From Cloeon dipterum (taxonomy: Eukaryota > Arthropoda > Insecta > Ephemeroptera > Baetidae), in the NCBI RefSeq assembly GCF_949628265.1, contig NC_088788.1:23918335-23982334 (forward strand): 64,000 nt of DNA, read 5' to 3'. A program made the position numbers and the translations under genes. Positions within the stretch are counted from its first letter, which is position 1. Each line of letters starts with the position of its first letter. Below the pieces are notes generated by a model. The model worked only from the letters and a program-made list of their open reading frames with translations. It was not told where the DNA came from and ran no database searches. Shown piece by piece: positions 28,001-39,773 of the stretch.

Positions 28001-31000
28001 CTGACCGCGACTCGACCTTTCCGTGCCAACCAATAGCGGCGGCAGGAATTGCATGGCTTGTCAGTGACACGCTAAATTGGTGCCAACTCCATAACAAAAG
28101 AACAGCAGCGCGGGTGGGAGGTGGGTACCACCCTTAAGTGCATTGCCATTGCTGCAGGTTGATGGCGGCAGGAAACGCAAAAGGCGCTGAGGTATTCATT
28201 GTCAAGTAATTACGTCAGGCTGCAGCGACGCAATACTCCTACAGCAGTAGTCTCGAGTCATTACTCGCGGTGATTGTTTATGTTTACAAGTTAAACAACT
28301 AGCTTGCGGTCGAATTCTCATTTTGCTCATTTTTAACCGCTAAGCACGCTCGCGAAGCGTACGAGATTGACAATGACTTCGTACGTCTTTCGTCTCATCA
28401 GGAACAGAAAAAGAAGAATGCCTGGAAAGTGAAATAATATAAAAGAACTATCGAGTTAAAAACCCGAGGTAAAAGTCACCATAGAAAATAAAAGGAAATA
28501 CAATTATAATGAGGTTTGAAGCCAATCCAACGCATTCTAGATTAACTGCTGGCGTATGTGCGAATATATCTACACATCAGGAAAGAGAAATCCGCAAAAT
28601 TTTGTTGATCGCTCGATAACATATCATGCTACATTTTAACGGATTTAGAGCTTCAGCATCCACTCAAAAAGGTGGCCAAGTTGAGATAAAACGAGGCATT
28701 TATTGTACACATTTTTCTCCCTCTTTAACTGGACAAATGCCAGGAACAATAAGCGTCCCAGATGAACTGATAATAACCCAGCACCGCTCTCGTGAAAACG
28801 TCATCGTTACAACATTACCAACACTATTTCGATTTATTTGCAGTGGAGCGCGCTTGTTGTCACATCGCTGCGTCCAAACAGTAGTAGTGAGATATTGAGT
28901 TATATAGAAGTCCGTTCGTCTATAGTGGATGCGAGAGCGGATAGGATACCGTTTTAATGTAACATTATTACACTCTGTTGAAACAGATTTAAGTAAATAG
29001 TCTATTATTTGATGAGAGCAGGAGAAAATGAAAATTTGTTGTTCTAACCTGTTAGCCCTGTCAGTCACAAACAATTCATTAAGAGGAAGCAGTAACAATT
29101 TTGACTCAATGTAATATTGTAATATCGCTCTGACAGCTGCGTCAATGAAAACTCGCAAATATTTACCTACTCTGTCGCCAAATTTTAAGCATAACGTGCA
29201 GAGGCCATCAGCCATTATTCCAATGCAAAAAGTGCAGCGTATGTTTGCTTGGCCCCGCCAGCCGAATTCCTCTCGTGCGCTTGTTTACCTTGTGAGCCAT
29301 TAGTTGCTCAGCGTGCGTCTGTTCTCTGCGTCGGGCAGAGGCTGATGGGAATTACAGTCTATTAGAAACATCTGCTGCAACTGGAGTAGTTCCACTTTCT
29401 CTGCCGAATTTGCATGATTACGGTGTTTATTCGGTGCCTTACAACCAAGTTGAATTATCGCTGATAACTCGCAGAGTAGACACACTTGCTCTCGCTCCAT
29501 ATCCATATGCATATGTAAATAGTAGTTATTTCCAACAAAGTTCTGATGGATTAATTTTTCATTGACCCAAACTCGCTGCTAGTTACATTGGAGAACAAGG
29601 GCTTTATCGCGATAAGGTTTTATCATCCCAACGAGTACGTTGCATTACCAAAGTGATTGAAGTCAAATTTACGCATAATTGGTCGTTAAACGGTGTATTG
29701 AACCACGGTACCAACAAGGTGCGTGGGAGAGTCAAGCAATTTCGCCACTGAACTCAGATTACAATGATAGAGCAGAAGCAAACTTTATTAAATCTCAAAA
29801 TAAATGGGGATTAAACGATTTTTCTTTTTGCTCATTGTTCAAACTCAAGTACAAAATTTACCCTTGAGAAAAAATGAAAATGTTCACTTGAGTTTGGTTG
29901 AGTTAATTGAAAAAACCCTACATCAGGCAGCCTGTTGGCTCGCATTGTTAAGGCGTTCACAGGATTGTAAAAAGCAATAATGGGAGATATTTGAGCAGTT
30001 CGGGGATCTAATACTGACTGCCAAATGACAGAGATGGCAAAAGGTGGTTTTTATTATTTTTTTATAAAAGACGCTTAATGATTAAATAATAGTGGTAATA
30101 GTCTCGATTAATCAGGAACACCAGAGGAAGAAAGATGGTTTTCAATCGAATTAATTACCTTTTTTATTCCATTATTTATAGCGAAAATGTATTATATATA
30201 CTTGCTGATATAGCATAGGGCATAGGTACATTACAAAGTTTCTTGTGTTTTATTCCCTTTGAGTATTTAAAACGTTCATGAAATAATGCCTTAGCGAGTT
30301 CAACGCGTCAGAGCTGCTGCAAAGTGCTTTGGAACGCAAATGGCATTTCGCGCTCACCCATACGTGTCATTTTCATTTCAGGCCCGCGTTTGAGACTATC
30401 TTTGATGTGACGGTCTTCGTGATTTGAAAATGCAGCACCGAACGCATTCTCTTTTCCATAACACTGACTCCAAAATTTTCCAGGCCTCCGGGCTAAAATA
30501 GCTTTTGTAGCGTAAAAAGTGTACCGCGTCCTTTGTGTGGGTTACAGGCTCGCGTAAAAAAATGAGCGCCAAGCCTTTTTTCGAGCACGTATACAAAGCC
30601 TCCAAAATTGCCAAATTTTCACTTTTAAGCCGCCTTTAAAGCTCTCAGAACGTGTTTTAGCGTTGCGTTAATTATTTCTTCTAATTTTCCGCAAACGACC
30701 TTTTCATCCTTTTAGTGAAATATAATACATGCCGCTGCGTAAAAACTTACTCAAAATATGACATTAAAAGTTAAATAAATAGATGTGTAATTTTAAGGAC
30801 AAAACCAAAAAAGTTTTTTCGCTACACTGCAAGCTTGAAAAGTTTTCAAATGTCCTGAAAATGAAGTGTATACTTTTGATCTATGAAATAGAAAAGTATT
30901 ATTCCTAACCTTGCCATCTATTTATTTCGAAACATGGGAATGGGAATATTTTTGTAAACACTAATTATGCTCATTCCCGCTCATACCAAAATTAAATAAT

Positions 31001-31149
31001 GTTTAATTGGCTAAAAGGAAAAGAGATGCGTCGACGCCTTTTCCGAGACACGCGCCAACAGCTATATGGATATAGTCTGGCTGCACCGCGTGTGATGGGG
31101 AAAACTAATTTCAATTTGCCCCGCAATTTAAGTGGTCTGACAGGCAGCG

Positions 31150-31152
<3 letters not shown>
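25022..31152. other. Gene-free stretch
   Basis: No supported gene. A 171-codon minus-strand frame at 28700-29215 starts with ATG in fair context but has no domain I recognise and no clear splice partner, so it is not called. AT-rich throughout. Confidence 0.45.

Positions 31153-31180
<28 letters not shown>
31153..31180. repeat. GA dinucleotide microsatellite
   Basis: About 14 uninterrupted GA units, seen directly. Such tracts can bind GAGA-factor-like proteins in insects, but here that is only a possibility. Confidence 0.9.
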
Positions 31181-34100
31181 CCCGCAAGCTGTAGGCTCGC
31201 GCGACGCGAGAAAAATGAGCATCCATCCATTTCTCACTCACACCCACTACAGCTAGCGGAGGAAATTAACTTTAGTCTCGTGCGAATCCTGGTTGGCTGT
31301 GCTGGCAGGCCGACCACTCTTTCCCTCAAAGGGAAACTTTCATTTAGATCCCCTTGCGAATGCCGCTGAACTGCTCTGTCTTGTTTTTGTTCCAGGCACT
31401 GTGAAATTGACCATGCTACGGGGGAAATGCGTCTTATTTGATTAAATTTTGCCCTTTGAAATATTATTAGCTGGTCAATTATTTCTTGCTCTGACTGTGC
31501 GAGCTATGTATAGTTATAAATAATGTTCGACAGATACTCATTTATTATATAATACATTTTAAATTTATTACAATCCTATACACCGGGCCATCTAGGCTTT
31601 TACTTAATAGTGTCAATTAATTGATTGGATAATACATTTTCTTGCTGTTACACATTTCAATTCCGTAAAGTTGTAGTTTTAACTCGCTAGGATTGCTAGA
31701 TGCATAAACTTTTTATTAAAAACGTGTAAGCTTGCTATATGTTTTCAGCGAAGATCCGATTCTAAAAATATCAAACAAGAAAAAGGGGCAAGAAAGCAAA
31801 CATACAGCTCTTCCATGAACTATGGGTATCTATCACGTCACTGAAGATGCGTGGGATTGGAAAGAGAGTTTTAAATGCCCTCAAGGCATAAAACCGCAAA
31901 GAAAACATACCACTGAAAAATTCTAGAGTTTTTTAAAGCTTGATTATGGCCATTACGCACTCGCAAATATAATGGAATGCGTGGAATGCTAACAGAAAAC
32001 GACTGCTTCATTCCCTCTTCCAGTGAAGTGATTTGGCCCTGACCTCTCTTCCACCTATACCTTTAGTGTTCTTTAATGGTCAAGAGAGCCGCGTGCTGAT
32101 AAAGAGCTCACTCACTCACCCCCCACATTTCAACGTTCACTCAGCAAATTAGCTGAGTGCGAGAACTGGAAGCACACAATATCTGAAAGGATTCCGCTAC
32201 GACTATTGGCTGTTACAGGATATTAAGTTATAATTTAAAAATTAAGTATGACCATAAGAAATTTTTCCCTAATTGCTGAAGAATATACATCGATCCAAAT
32301 GTAGCACGGAAAAAGGTATCTCTAGAATTTCAGCCCCAATTAGTATTAATTGTTCATGGACTTAAAGCAGGAAATCACGCTGCAACGACCCTTTCGTTTT
32401 TAGAGTAGTCGTATTATCTGCAAGAGAAACGTTTCCTCAACGGATCCATTTCATCCATTCCAATTTCAAGAGGCAGAGTGCAAAAAGAGCAAAAGAAATA
32501 ATAAACTTTCCTGCTCGACACTTTTCTCTTTGTATGACGCGGACGTACGAGGAGAGCTTTTCTGTATACAGGGCGGAGTGTTGTGAAAAAATGAAATACC
32601 ATCAACTGTGGGAATGAGCTGGGGACTAAACACAGGGTCCAGCACAGCAGCACACGTCACCCAAGGCGAGAGGCACAAAAGTTTCCGCAACTCGGACGCG
32701 TTTTATGCACCGACGGGCACTTTCGGGACTGACTCATCCGTGCGCCCGCAGTGGAATGGATTTTCAATAGATATATATATTATGGGCGTTCGCACTCACA
32801 GAAGTTGCGACCCCAACTTTTTATTGCTTATATATTCGCTTGCATTTTCTTTTCCACCGGCTGACTGTCTGACACAGAGTCGATCGGCAGCGAACGAAGA
32901 GTTGGCTCACTCTGCTGCCCGATGCTTGTCTATCCCCGCAGTCCCAATTTGCGTGATCTCCGCAGCAGGATGGAATGCGTGCAGGTGCGCTGATTCTCTT
33001 TCCCCTGCCTGTGCGTCATTATTTTATTGCCTTTGTTCACATTGTGCGATATAAATGCGCAGCCGAAGCACGTGCATTCAAAGTGGGCTCGCTTGATTCA
33101 CTCTTATCTTCTTTTCTTATTATTGGAAATTGATTTTCCCTTGATTTATAATATATGTCTTGCCACTTCCTTTTATTATTTTCTATCCAGCTGAACATGC
33201 TTGCAAAAAACGTCTTTGCCGCAAGAACGAGGGCCATATTTTCAATATAAGTGTATTTATAACAATTTTCCTTCAGTGTATTTAAATGAAATAGTTAATA
33301 ATTAATTGTGGTTTTAGTCAATTAACAGAGATATTAAAAAAACAGAGATCAGTATTTAAAAATATAAAAACGAGACTATAATGGATTAGATTTCATTTGA
33401 ATTTCGAATGGTATTATAAAACAAAGTAGCAAAAATGGAATATAAAATAGATGGATCGACTGAAAACATACATCTGAACTACACTTTTAAAGCTAAAAAA
33501 AATAACGTAAATGTGTGGCTCTAAAAGTCGCGAGTTTAGCGGAGGTGGATGAAAGGCTTATTGTTAGTTAGCTTCCCACTGCGCATTATGGCTATCAGTC
33601 TTGATTTGACCTGATTTACAGACGTGAAAAACATATCAGACGTACATAGCCGACAAATTGCCTCGATTAATAATATTAAAAATTCGGGTGACCTCAGAAA
33701 GCCGCGAGATCAAACCATCTCAATCATGAAATTACACCTTGATGCATGGCTGCAATTAATGATCATCATAGTGGCATTATATTCATCTGACGGCGCGAGG
33801 TAGCGGCGACTAGAGCGAATTAGAGCACTAAACATACGCGCGACTGCAGCAACGCAAATCAGCTAATGCAGTCGCACTCATACATCACACACGCTACGCA
33901 TGGTTTGAATACTGCTACTGCACGTGCCAGCACATCCCTACTCTAAGTATATAATATTATGCAAAACTGGGAACCGAACGTTGTTTCAAATTAATTTATT
34001 CAAACCACCGACACGGAAAACAAATTATTGGTACGCATTCGCTGCAGTGTAAAAAGGCGTTGTGGGTTTGAATGGCGAGACATTACTCATTTTTATCTAT

Positions 34101-35158
34101 TCATGCAGCCTAACCCAAGTGCATGATGGAAATTAAAAAATGACATTTGATGCATGCAAACGTTTGCAACCCCAGTCAGAAATGCTGAGGGACACCGTTT
34201 GATCCGGCCAATTCAAAATAGTTCACACAGCGATGTTATTGCAAGCAGACACCTCGCTCAGACATAGGAGACTATTAAAAGGAGAGGGTAATAACGCGGT
34301 GATGAACTAGTTGTGCCAAGTGTGTACGTTTAGACAGGATGTGCATTCAGACGTAAGTGCTCTTCGCGTCTTTTGTTTGTGCTGTGAGCTGCCCAACTTG
34401 AATACACACACTCACACATTTTGGTCCGTTTGCTTGCTGGGAAAAGAAATTTCATTTGAGGTGGCCATTAACATGACGACCGTCCAGTCTTTTACTAAAT
34501 TAACGGTGCAAATCGTAATCGCATATTATATTTTATTATTCGCAACCCTTGCCAGGAGTGGTTGCGCCTCTCACCCTGCATCTGTTAACGACACCGTTAT
34601 TTTGTTTAAAAGAGTTGCGAGCTACACAACACAGAAAACCTCCTCAAATCGCAACAATTAAACGGGGTGATATTAAATTAAATGATTATATTTATTCCTC
34701 TACAATAAAACCAACTAATAAAAACGATATTTGCCAGCTATTTTCACTTCCTATAAGCATGCATGAATGGTAAAATTGTAGTATTTCATACTGCCTCGTG
34801 GTTATCCCTACAGTAAGTTTAATACGTTTAATAAAGCACTTCTGTTGTATTATTTCATTGAAAATTTGTATCTGCAAATTTTGGATTAAATAAATTGTGC
34901 ACATTGTATGAGTGGTTCACAAAACTCACGAAGTGGACCGAATATCTTTAATATATAAGTAAAAATGTGTGATAAACAATTTTCCTTAAAAGTTATGAAT
35001 TTACTTGTCAAATCCAGTCTTCAGTCAATTAGCTAATACAACGTTATTAATATTAAAAATAATAGCCTGCATTTAACTTAGCTAACACGACAATTTTTAG
35101 TTCAGCGTTGTCTCAATGAAATTGCAACCAGTACAGAGCCATTTAAATATGCTCTTAC
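31181..35158. other. Gene-free stretch, possible intron
   Basis: No exon supported. If the exon at 35159-35412 is real, this is the proximal part of its first intron, since its donor lies at 35157-35158 and transcription runs leftward. Confidence 0.45.
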
Positions 35159-35412
35159 CTTTTGTCCTTTCTAGAGCTCTTTTTCTTCTTGAACGCCTTT
35201 TTGACCCTGAGCAGCAAGAAGGCCGCCCTATCCATGGACAATCCACTTTGCTTGCCCTTCTCATCATTAGAACTCATAACAGTCACTCGAGAGACGGACG
35301 AGAGCAGCCGGAAAGAAAAGCTGAAGTCCGGCGCGGAGGGTCGGCGAACCGAGGATGTAGCCCCTGCTGCTGGGTGCCGACAACTGCTGCAAGACCAGCC
35401 CGGTGTAGCCAT
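35159..35412 (-). CDS. Probable first coding exon of an unidentified gene (partial)
   Basis: On the minus strand an open frame runs into a strong donor (AAAAG followed by GTAAGAG) at 35158-35159. Two in-frame ATGs are possible: 35412 (protein beginning MATPGWS) and 35277 (beginning MSSNDEKGKQSG). With the second, the exon encodes 39 codons plus two bases. The end of the exon encodes a hydrophobic-basic stretch (RAAFLLLRVKKAF) followed by a lysine/arginine cluster (KKKKSSRKDK). The exon lies in an unusually GC- and CpG-rich island (about 35.29-35.56 kb) within AT-rich DNA, as expected around a promoter. I do not recognise the protein and found no second exon in the window, so the next one may be far to the left. 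A basic N-terminal region could serve nuclear import or membrane binding, but this is a guess. Confidence 0.45.
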
Positions 35413-35560
35413 AGCCGAGCCTCCAGCGAGCGAGCGTCCATGCGCCACCACTGCTCTCTTGCCGGCAACGCCACCACCACCACCGCCCTACCCTACCCTG
35501 GCTCCCGCGGCCTGCTGATGCATTCCTCACGCGAACAAGCGGTGCAAGCGCACCCCTCCC
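35290..35560. promoter_or_regulatory. GC-rich, CpG-rich island
   Basis: A conspicuous GC-rich block with many CG dinucleotides and GGT/GGC runs, flanked on both sides by strongly AT-rich sequence. It overlaps and lies upstream of the putative first exon read on the minus strand. Most likely a 5' UTR and promoter region. Open frames occur on both strands because the block is stop-poor. Confidence 0.45.
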
Positions 35561-36779
35561 TATTATTATTATTGGCACTAGCACTTCGTCTGCTTTCATT
35601 TCGTCCCTGTCACTTCACATCTGTTTGTTGTTCGTTTTTACTTATTTCGGTTACTTTATAACCTGTCAATGCTCCGATAAATCGTGTCAGTGTTGTAATG
35701 CAATTTATACAGGATGCGATCACGCACACGCACCTTTTCTTGTCATTACAAGAAAAAAACCTTCACTCTAAAAACGTTAAAAAAATGGATAATTAATTTA
35801 ATATTTAGGCAAAAATTTATGGAAGGATAAATTATGTAAATAAAGTTTTATTTAAATAGTTAATTATGTTTCTCTCTAGACTTTATTCACTGCACATTTG
35901 AACTACGCATAACTCATAGAGCCATTTCCATTTCCTTAAAAATTGAAAATTCAAATTCTTAACGAAATCAGAAATTATTTTTTTAAATAATCCTGAAAAA
36001 ACAATATGTTTTTGTGTAAATATAAATCAGCTATGCCAACTGTTTAATAAACCAAAGAGCACATAGTCAACAAAATGCATCAGTGTTAGTTACGGGCACA
36101 TAATAATCGTGAGTCAAATGAAAAAAGTTACCGTTTGATTGTTTTATTTTTACCTGCCCAAACAATTTTATTTTGCTTTCAGTATGTTTAAATTTCCTGC
36201 TCTATATGGATATTCATTTACTTGACAGTTTTATTTCTACCTTGCACATTTTTCAACTCGCACCAAACTTAATACCAATGCTGACCAAGATATTCATGTT
36301 TAGGAAATAAACTGATATATAGAAACACATGATTTGGCTACAACATGCATCTTGATTTGAGTAATGTCTGCACGTTTATTAACTTTAGCTTTACACTTTA
36401 GTTTCCTATGTTACATTTAGGTTTATTTACTGTAAAACATTATATACGACATTACATTTAAACCTTAAGAATTTCCAACCAAGGAGTGCTCAAAATGTTT
36501 TTATCACAATCAAAATGTACGTAAAACTTTGATATACACCTAAAATTCAAACAGTCTCTTTAAAGTAGTAGTACAGCATTGCATAATTCAATATTCGCCT
36601 AAGATGCATTCTCTTTACAAAAATCAGTCAAAATAAACAATGAACTTAATCATATATAAACATTAGTCGAGATAATTATATGACAATAGCTCTGCTCTCC
36701 CAGTCTCCGCCTCATGCAACTTTTACAAATTCTTTTCCTTCCATCACAGAGTCGTTTCTTACAGACCACAGGCGCAAAA
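35561..36779. other. Intergenic, AT-rich
   Basis: No gene seen. It separates the putative first exon at 35.2-35.4 kb from the stop codon of the PMEL-like gene, both on the minus strand, and presumably contains the latter's 3' UTR. Confidence 0.5.
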
Positions 36780-39370
36780 TTAATCAACCAATTCATCCCC
36801 AGCGACTTCAGAGCCACTCTCGCTCCTACGCCAAATTGGCCTGCTTCTGCCAGGGGCAGGCTCGATCAGAGGGTCGCGATGCTCGCGGTTTGGATGGATT
36901 GAGTCCATGAAAGCTTCTCGTAGTCGTCCCAGAAATGACTTGTATTGCAACTGCTCGCTGCTCTGAGCAAAGTCAAAATCTGCCACTTCAACATTAAATC
37001 TGAAATAATTATAAGCAAACTTATTAGATTAAATCTAATTAAATCATCCAATTAAATTAAAATGGGGAAATTGTAGTGATTCTTCCCACTACTTCCAAAC
37101 GTTTTCCAAGTAAGATCCAGAATCCCAAGTTCCAAAACATTAATTAACAATTTGCTCTTTTCATATTAACTTCAATTATTTACTCTACTTATGAGACAAA
37201 TTACTTTTCTAATTATTTGATGCAAATTATGACAGTAAAGATAAACTCAATTTATTCCAAACTATTGTGCATAGCAATAAATATAATTCAATAAACTCTT
37301 AAATTGCGACGTAAAGTTTAAACACCAGATTTCAAGACCCCTCGTTGATTTTGTGAAATGAAGTAGTTGAGTTACTTGTCATGTTTCAATAATTATCAGA
37401 CACCTACTCCAACAAAATATTTAGTTAATGGTGGAGTTGTCAAACCCTAATCCATTAAATCCATTCTTGTGACAGTTTTATTTTACCCTGATAAGAAAAT
37501 ACTTGTTGACCTCAATTTGCTCAGAAATAATATTTACCTTCTGCGATTTTGGATGAAGAGAGCCACACCAAATACAACAATGATCATTGCCAAGATTATA
37601 AACGAAACTGGGACAATGATGACAGAGAGCTGAGGCTGCTTTTTAACTGTAATAAACAGAAATTACTAGACCAGCTGTAGCTAATTGTAAATGCAGCTAC
37701 CTTCATAAATATTAATCGTAACGGGGTGAACAGCCTTGGCAACATTGTTTTCGATGACTATGATGGTGGTGACAGTTTTTTGCTTGTAGAAGTATCTCAT
37801 TATCGGAAATTCACACTTCTCAGTAACCTCCGATAAGGTGCACGTTTCGTTGCCTACAAGCAAGTCAAGATTAATGCTCACAGTAAACGAGTTAAAATTT
37901 AATCGGTCACTTACCAGTGACGTTATAGGCACCTGGATGATACAGGAGACAGTGATTGAATGGTGGCGAACCAGTGCATTTCACACTCAAATTCAAGACG
38001 TCTCCTTCTTTGATCCAGTAATTCCCATCAATGGTCACATTTACCACCGGAGCTGACCAGCATATTTGTTAAATAAATATTGTTGGCTATACATGAATTA
38101 ATATTAATTTACATACCATTGCTTTCAAGTAGCTTGTGTGCATAACCAACAATCTTCTTTGGATCTGGGGGTAGAACTGAATCGTTTAGGCAAATTGTGG
38201 GCACGTATGTGTCTAAATCAATAATTGGAAATGAAAATTTTTCATGGGCTTCAGCTGGTTTCGCGGTCGTGGTTGAGGCAGTGGTTGCTGGTGGTTTTGT
38301 AGTAGTTGTGGTGGCAGGTGTTGTTTTTTGAGTAGTTGTTGTAGAAGGAGTGGTTGTTGTTGTTGTGGTTGTTGAAGTTGTGGTGGTTGTGGTTGTAGTA
38401 GTGGTTGTTGTGGTACTGGTTGTGGTTGGAGGAGCTGGCGTTGGAAGGGGATCAAACGACGCGACCACATAAGCCTCGACATGGTGCTCTCTGTCTGGTC
38501 CAGAGTATTCAAACGCAAAAGTGTTGTTCCTCGATCGGCCGTAAAAAACGCAGTCAACAAACCAGTAAGTCATGACCTCGGTAGCATTCTTGGCCAAAAA
38601 CTGTGTGTCTGGTTCAGAAAAAACTAGCCGGTGATGCGCCATGGTGGTGTTTTTCAAGTATTTAGAGAAGACGACAATGTTGTCTTGAAGTACTTGCATC
38701 TTAGTGTTCAGATTAGCTAAAATAAATTTGTTTTGTGTAAGCTAAAACAAGTGCTAGGATGACGGTTTACTTACATGTAATGTTGAAATATTTCCTACTG
38801 CTGGTTATATCATACCAAATGATGAACTCCTTTTGAACCACCACCTGTGCAATGTACTCTCCAGGCGCATATTTCTCTCTATCGTACGTGACGTTGAAAT
38901 AACGCACGGTGTTTGTATCCGGAGGGGACTAGTTGATACATTACGTCCATCAATTCAATTTTTATTTAATATAAAAACAGCTCTCACCTCAATGAAATGG
39001 TCATCGTCAATTCCATTGTCCTTGAAAATAAACTTGTATTTCGTATCTGAATTCCGCACTCTGGAGCACCTCAGCTCTGCTCTAAATGATATGGTAGCGC
39101 CCACTACTGCAGGGCTATTGTCAGTAATTTCAACTTCGCAGTCACTGCCGAAAGCTCCTGATTCAATTGAACACAAATAATTATATATTATGTAATTTAT
39201 GAAATTATCATATTTGCCGGATAATTAAATAGCACAACAGAGAAAAGTTATGTAATTCCCTCTAAATAAAAACGTCAAATAAGGCAGTGGAGTGGAAACT
39301 CAAACTCACCGATGTCATGAACAAAAAGGAGCAAGCAGAAAAGCGAGTAGCATCCCATCCGTAATGCCAT
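36780..39370 (-). CDS. PMEL/GPNMB-like type I membrane glycoprotein
   Basis: Eight exons: 39310-39370, 38988-39157, 38775-38928, 38117-38716, 37915-38052, 37701-37853, 37538-37646, 36780-36999. They give 534 aa with every junction GT-AG and in phase. In order: signal peptide (about residues 1-20); an N-terminal luminal region with several N-glycosylation sequons; a mucin-like Thr/Pro-rich segment (about 225-282); a second Cys-bearing region with PKD-like sequence (CTGSPPFNHC) and a C-x5-C-type Cys cluster; one transmembrane helix (about 433-457); and a 72-residue basic tail containing REHRDPLIEP. The order, the Cys-rich block before the membrane and the tail motif resemble the PMEL/GPNMB/TMEM130 family, which makes endosomal/lysosomal membrane glycoproteins. 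The tail resembles the dileucine sorting signal of GPNMB, but the acidic residue is one place off the consensus. Orthology is inferred. Head-to-head with the PPxY gene. Confidence 0.8.
38270..38450 (-). repeat. ACN (threonine) codon repeat in the mucin-like segment
   Basis: Within exon 4 of the PMEL-like gene the sequence is an imperfect trinucleotide repeat that encodes runs of threonine broken by Ser, Pro and Lys. On the plus strand it reads as GTTGTG/GTAGTT repeats. Such tracts are heavily O-glycosylated in mucins and are prone to length change by slippage. It also creates a long shadow frame rich in Pro/Gln/Leu. Confidence 0.85.
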
Positions 39371-39773
39371 TTTTGAGAAATCCATGCGCTCAAGTCCTCA
39401 ATTATCAATTACTGACGAATTCTAATCGGAATTTGCATAGCTATGAGCGGCCTTTCCAGTTTTTCCCAATTTTCTGCTGTGTGCTCTGCAATTCCGATCG
39501 TCTAGGGCTCCAACTTCCTGGCTCAGCTGTCAGAGCTCAGAACCGAGGAGCCAATGACGTCATCAGTTTGGCAAAGCAGCGCCTCTCATTGGTTAAAACG
39601 GAGCCGACCATCAACAAAACAAGCGCTACGTGCAGTCCGCCCGCCAGAGGGCAGAAACGATTGAAAACAAGTGCTCGGCTAACATACACGCTAGTGGCCT
39701 TGAGTGAGGCTAACGTTAGGGTTAATCCGGGGAACGAAGGTTAATTTGCCGAAATAGGTGCAGAAAGGGCGCG
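39371..39773. promoter_or_regulatory. Shared head-to-head promoter with CCAAT and CRE
   Basis: Only 403 bp separate the start codons of the PMEL-like gene (leftward) and the PPxY gene (rightward). The interval has a CCAAT box fused to a perfect palindromic CRE (CCAATGACGTCA, 39551-39562) and a reverse CCAAT (ATTGG) near 39587. This CCAAT-plus-CRE layout is common in bidirectional promoters of widely expressed genes. Binding by CREB/ATF-type factors is inferred only. Confidence 0.65.

Noticed and set aside
28700..29215. 171-codon minus-strand frame starting MADGLCTLCLKFGDRVG
   Set aside because: No recognisable domain, only a weak possible donor, no second exon in phase, and the composition is compatible with chance in AT-rich DNA.
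35116..35661. 181- and 118-codon plus-strand frames across the GC-rich island
   Set aside because: Stop-poor because of GC content; composition is Ser/Arg/Ala low-complexity, and the minus strand has the better donor and basic exon.
38213..38560. Pro/Gln/Leu-rich 115-codon frame
   Set aside because: Shadow of the threonine-codon repeat of the PMEL-like gene in another frame.
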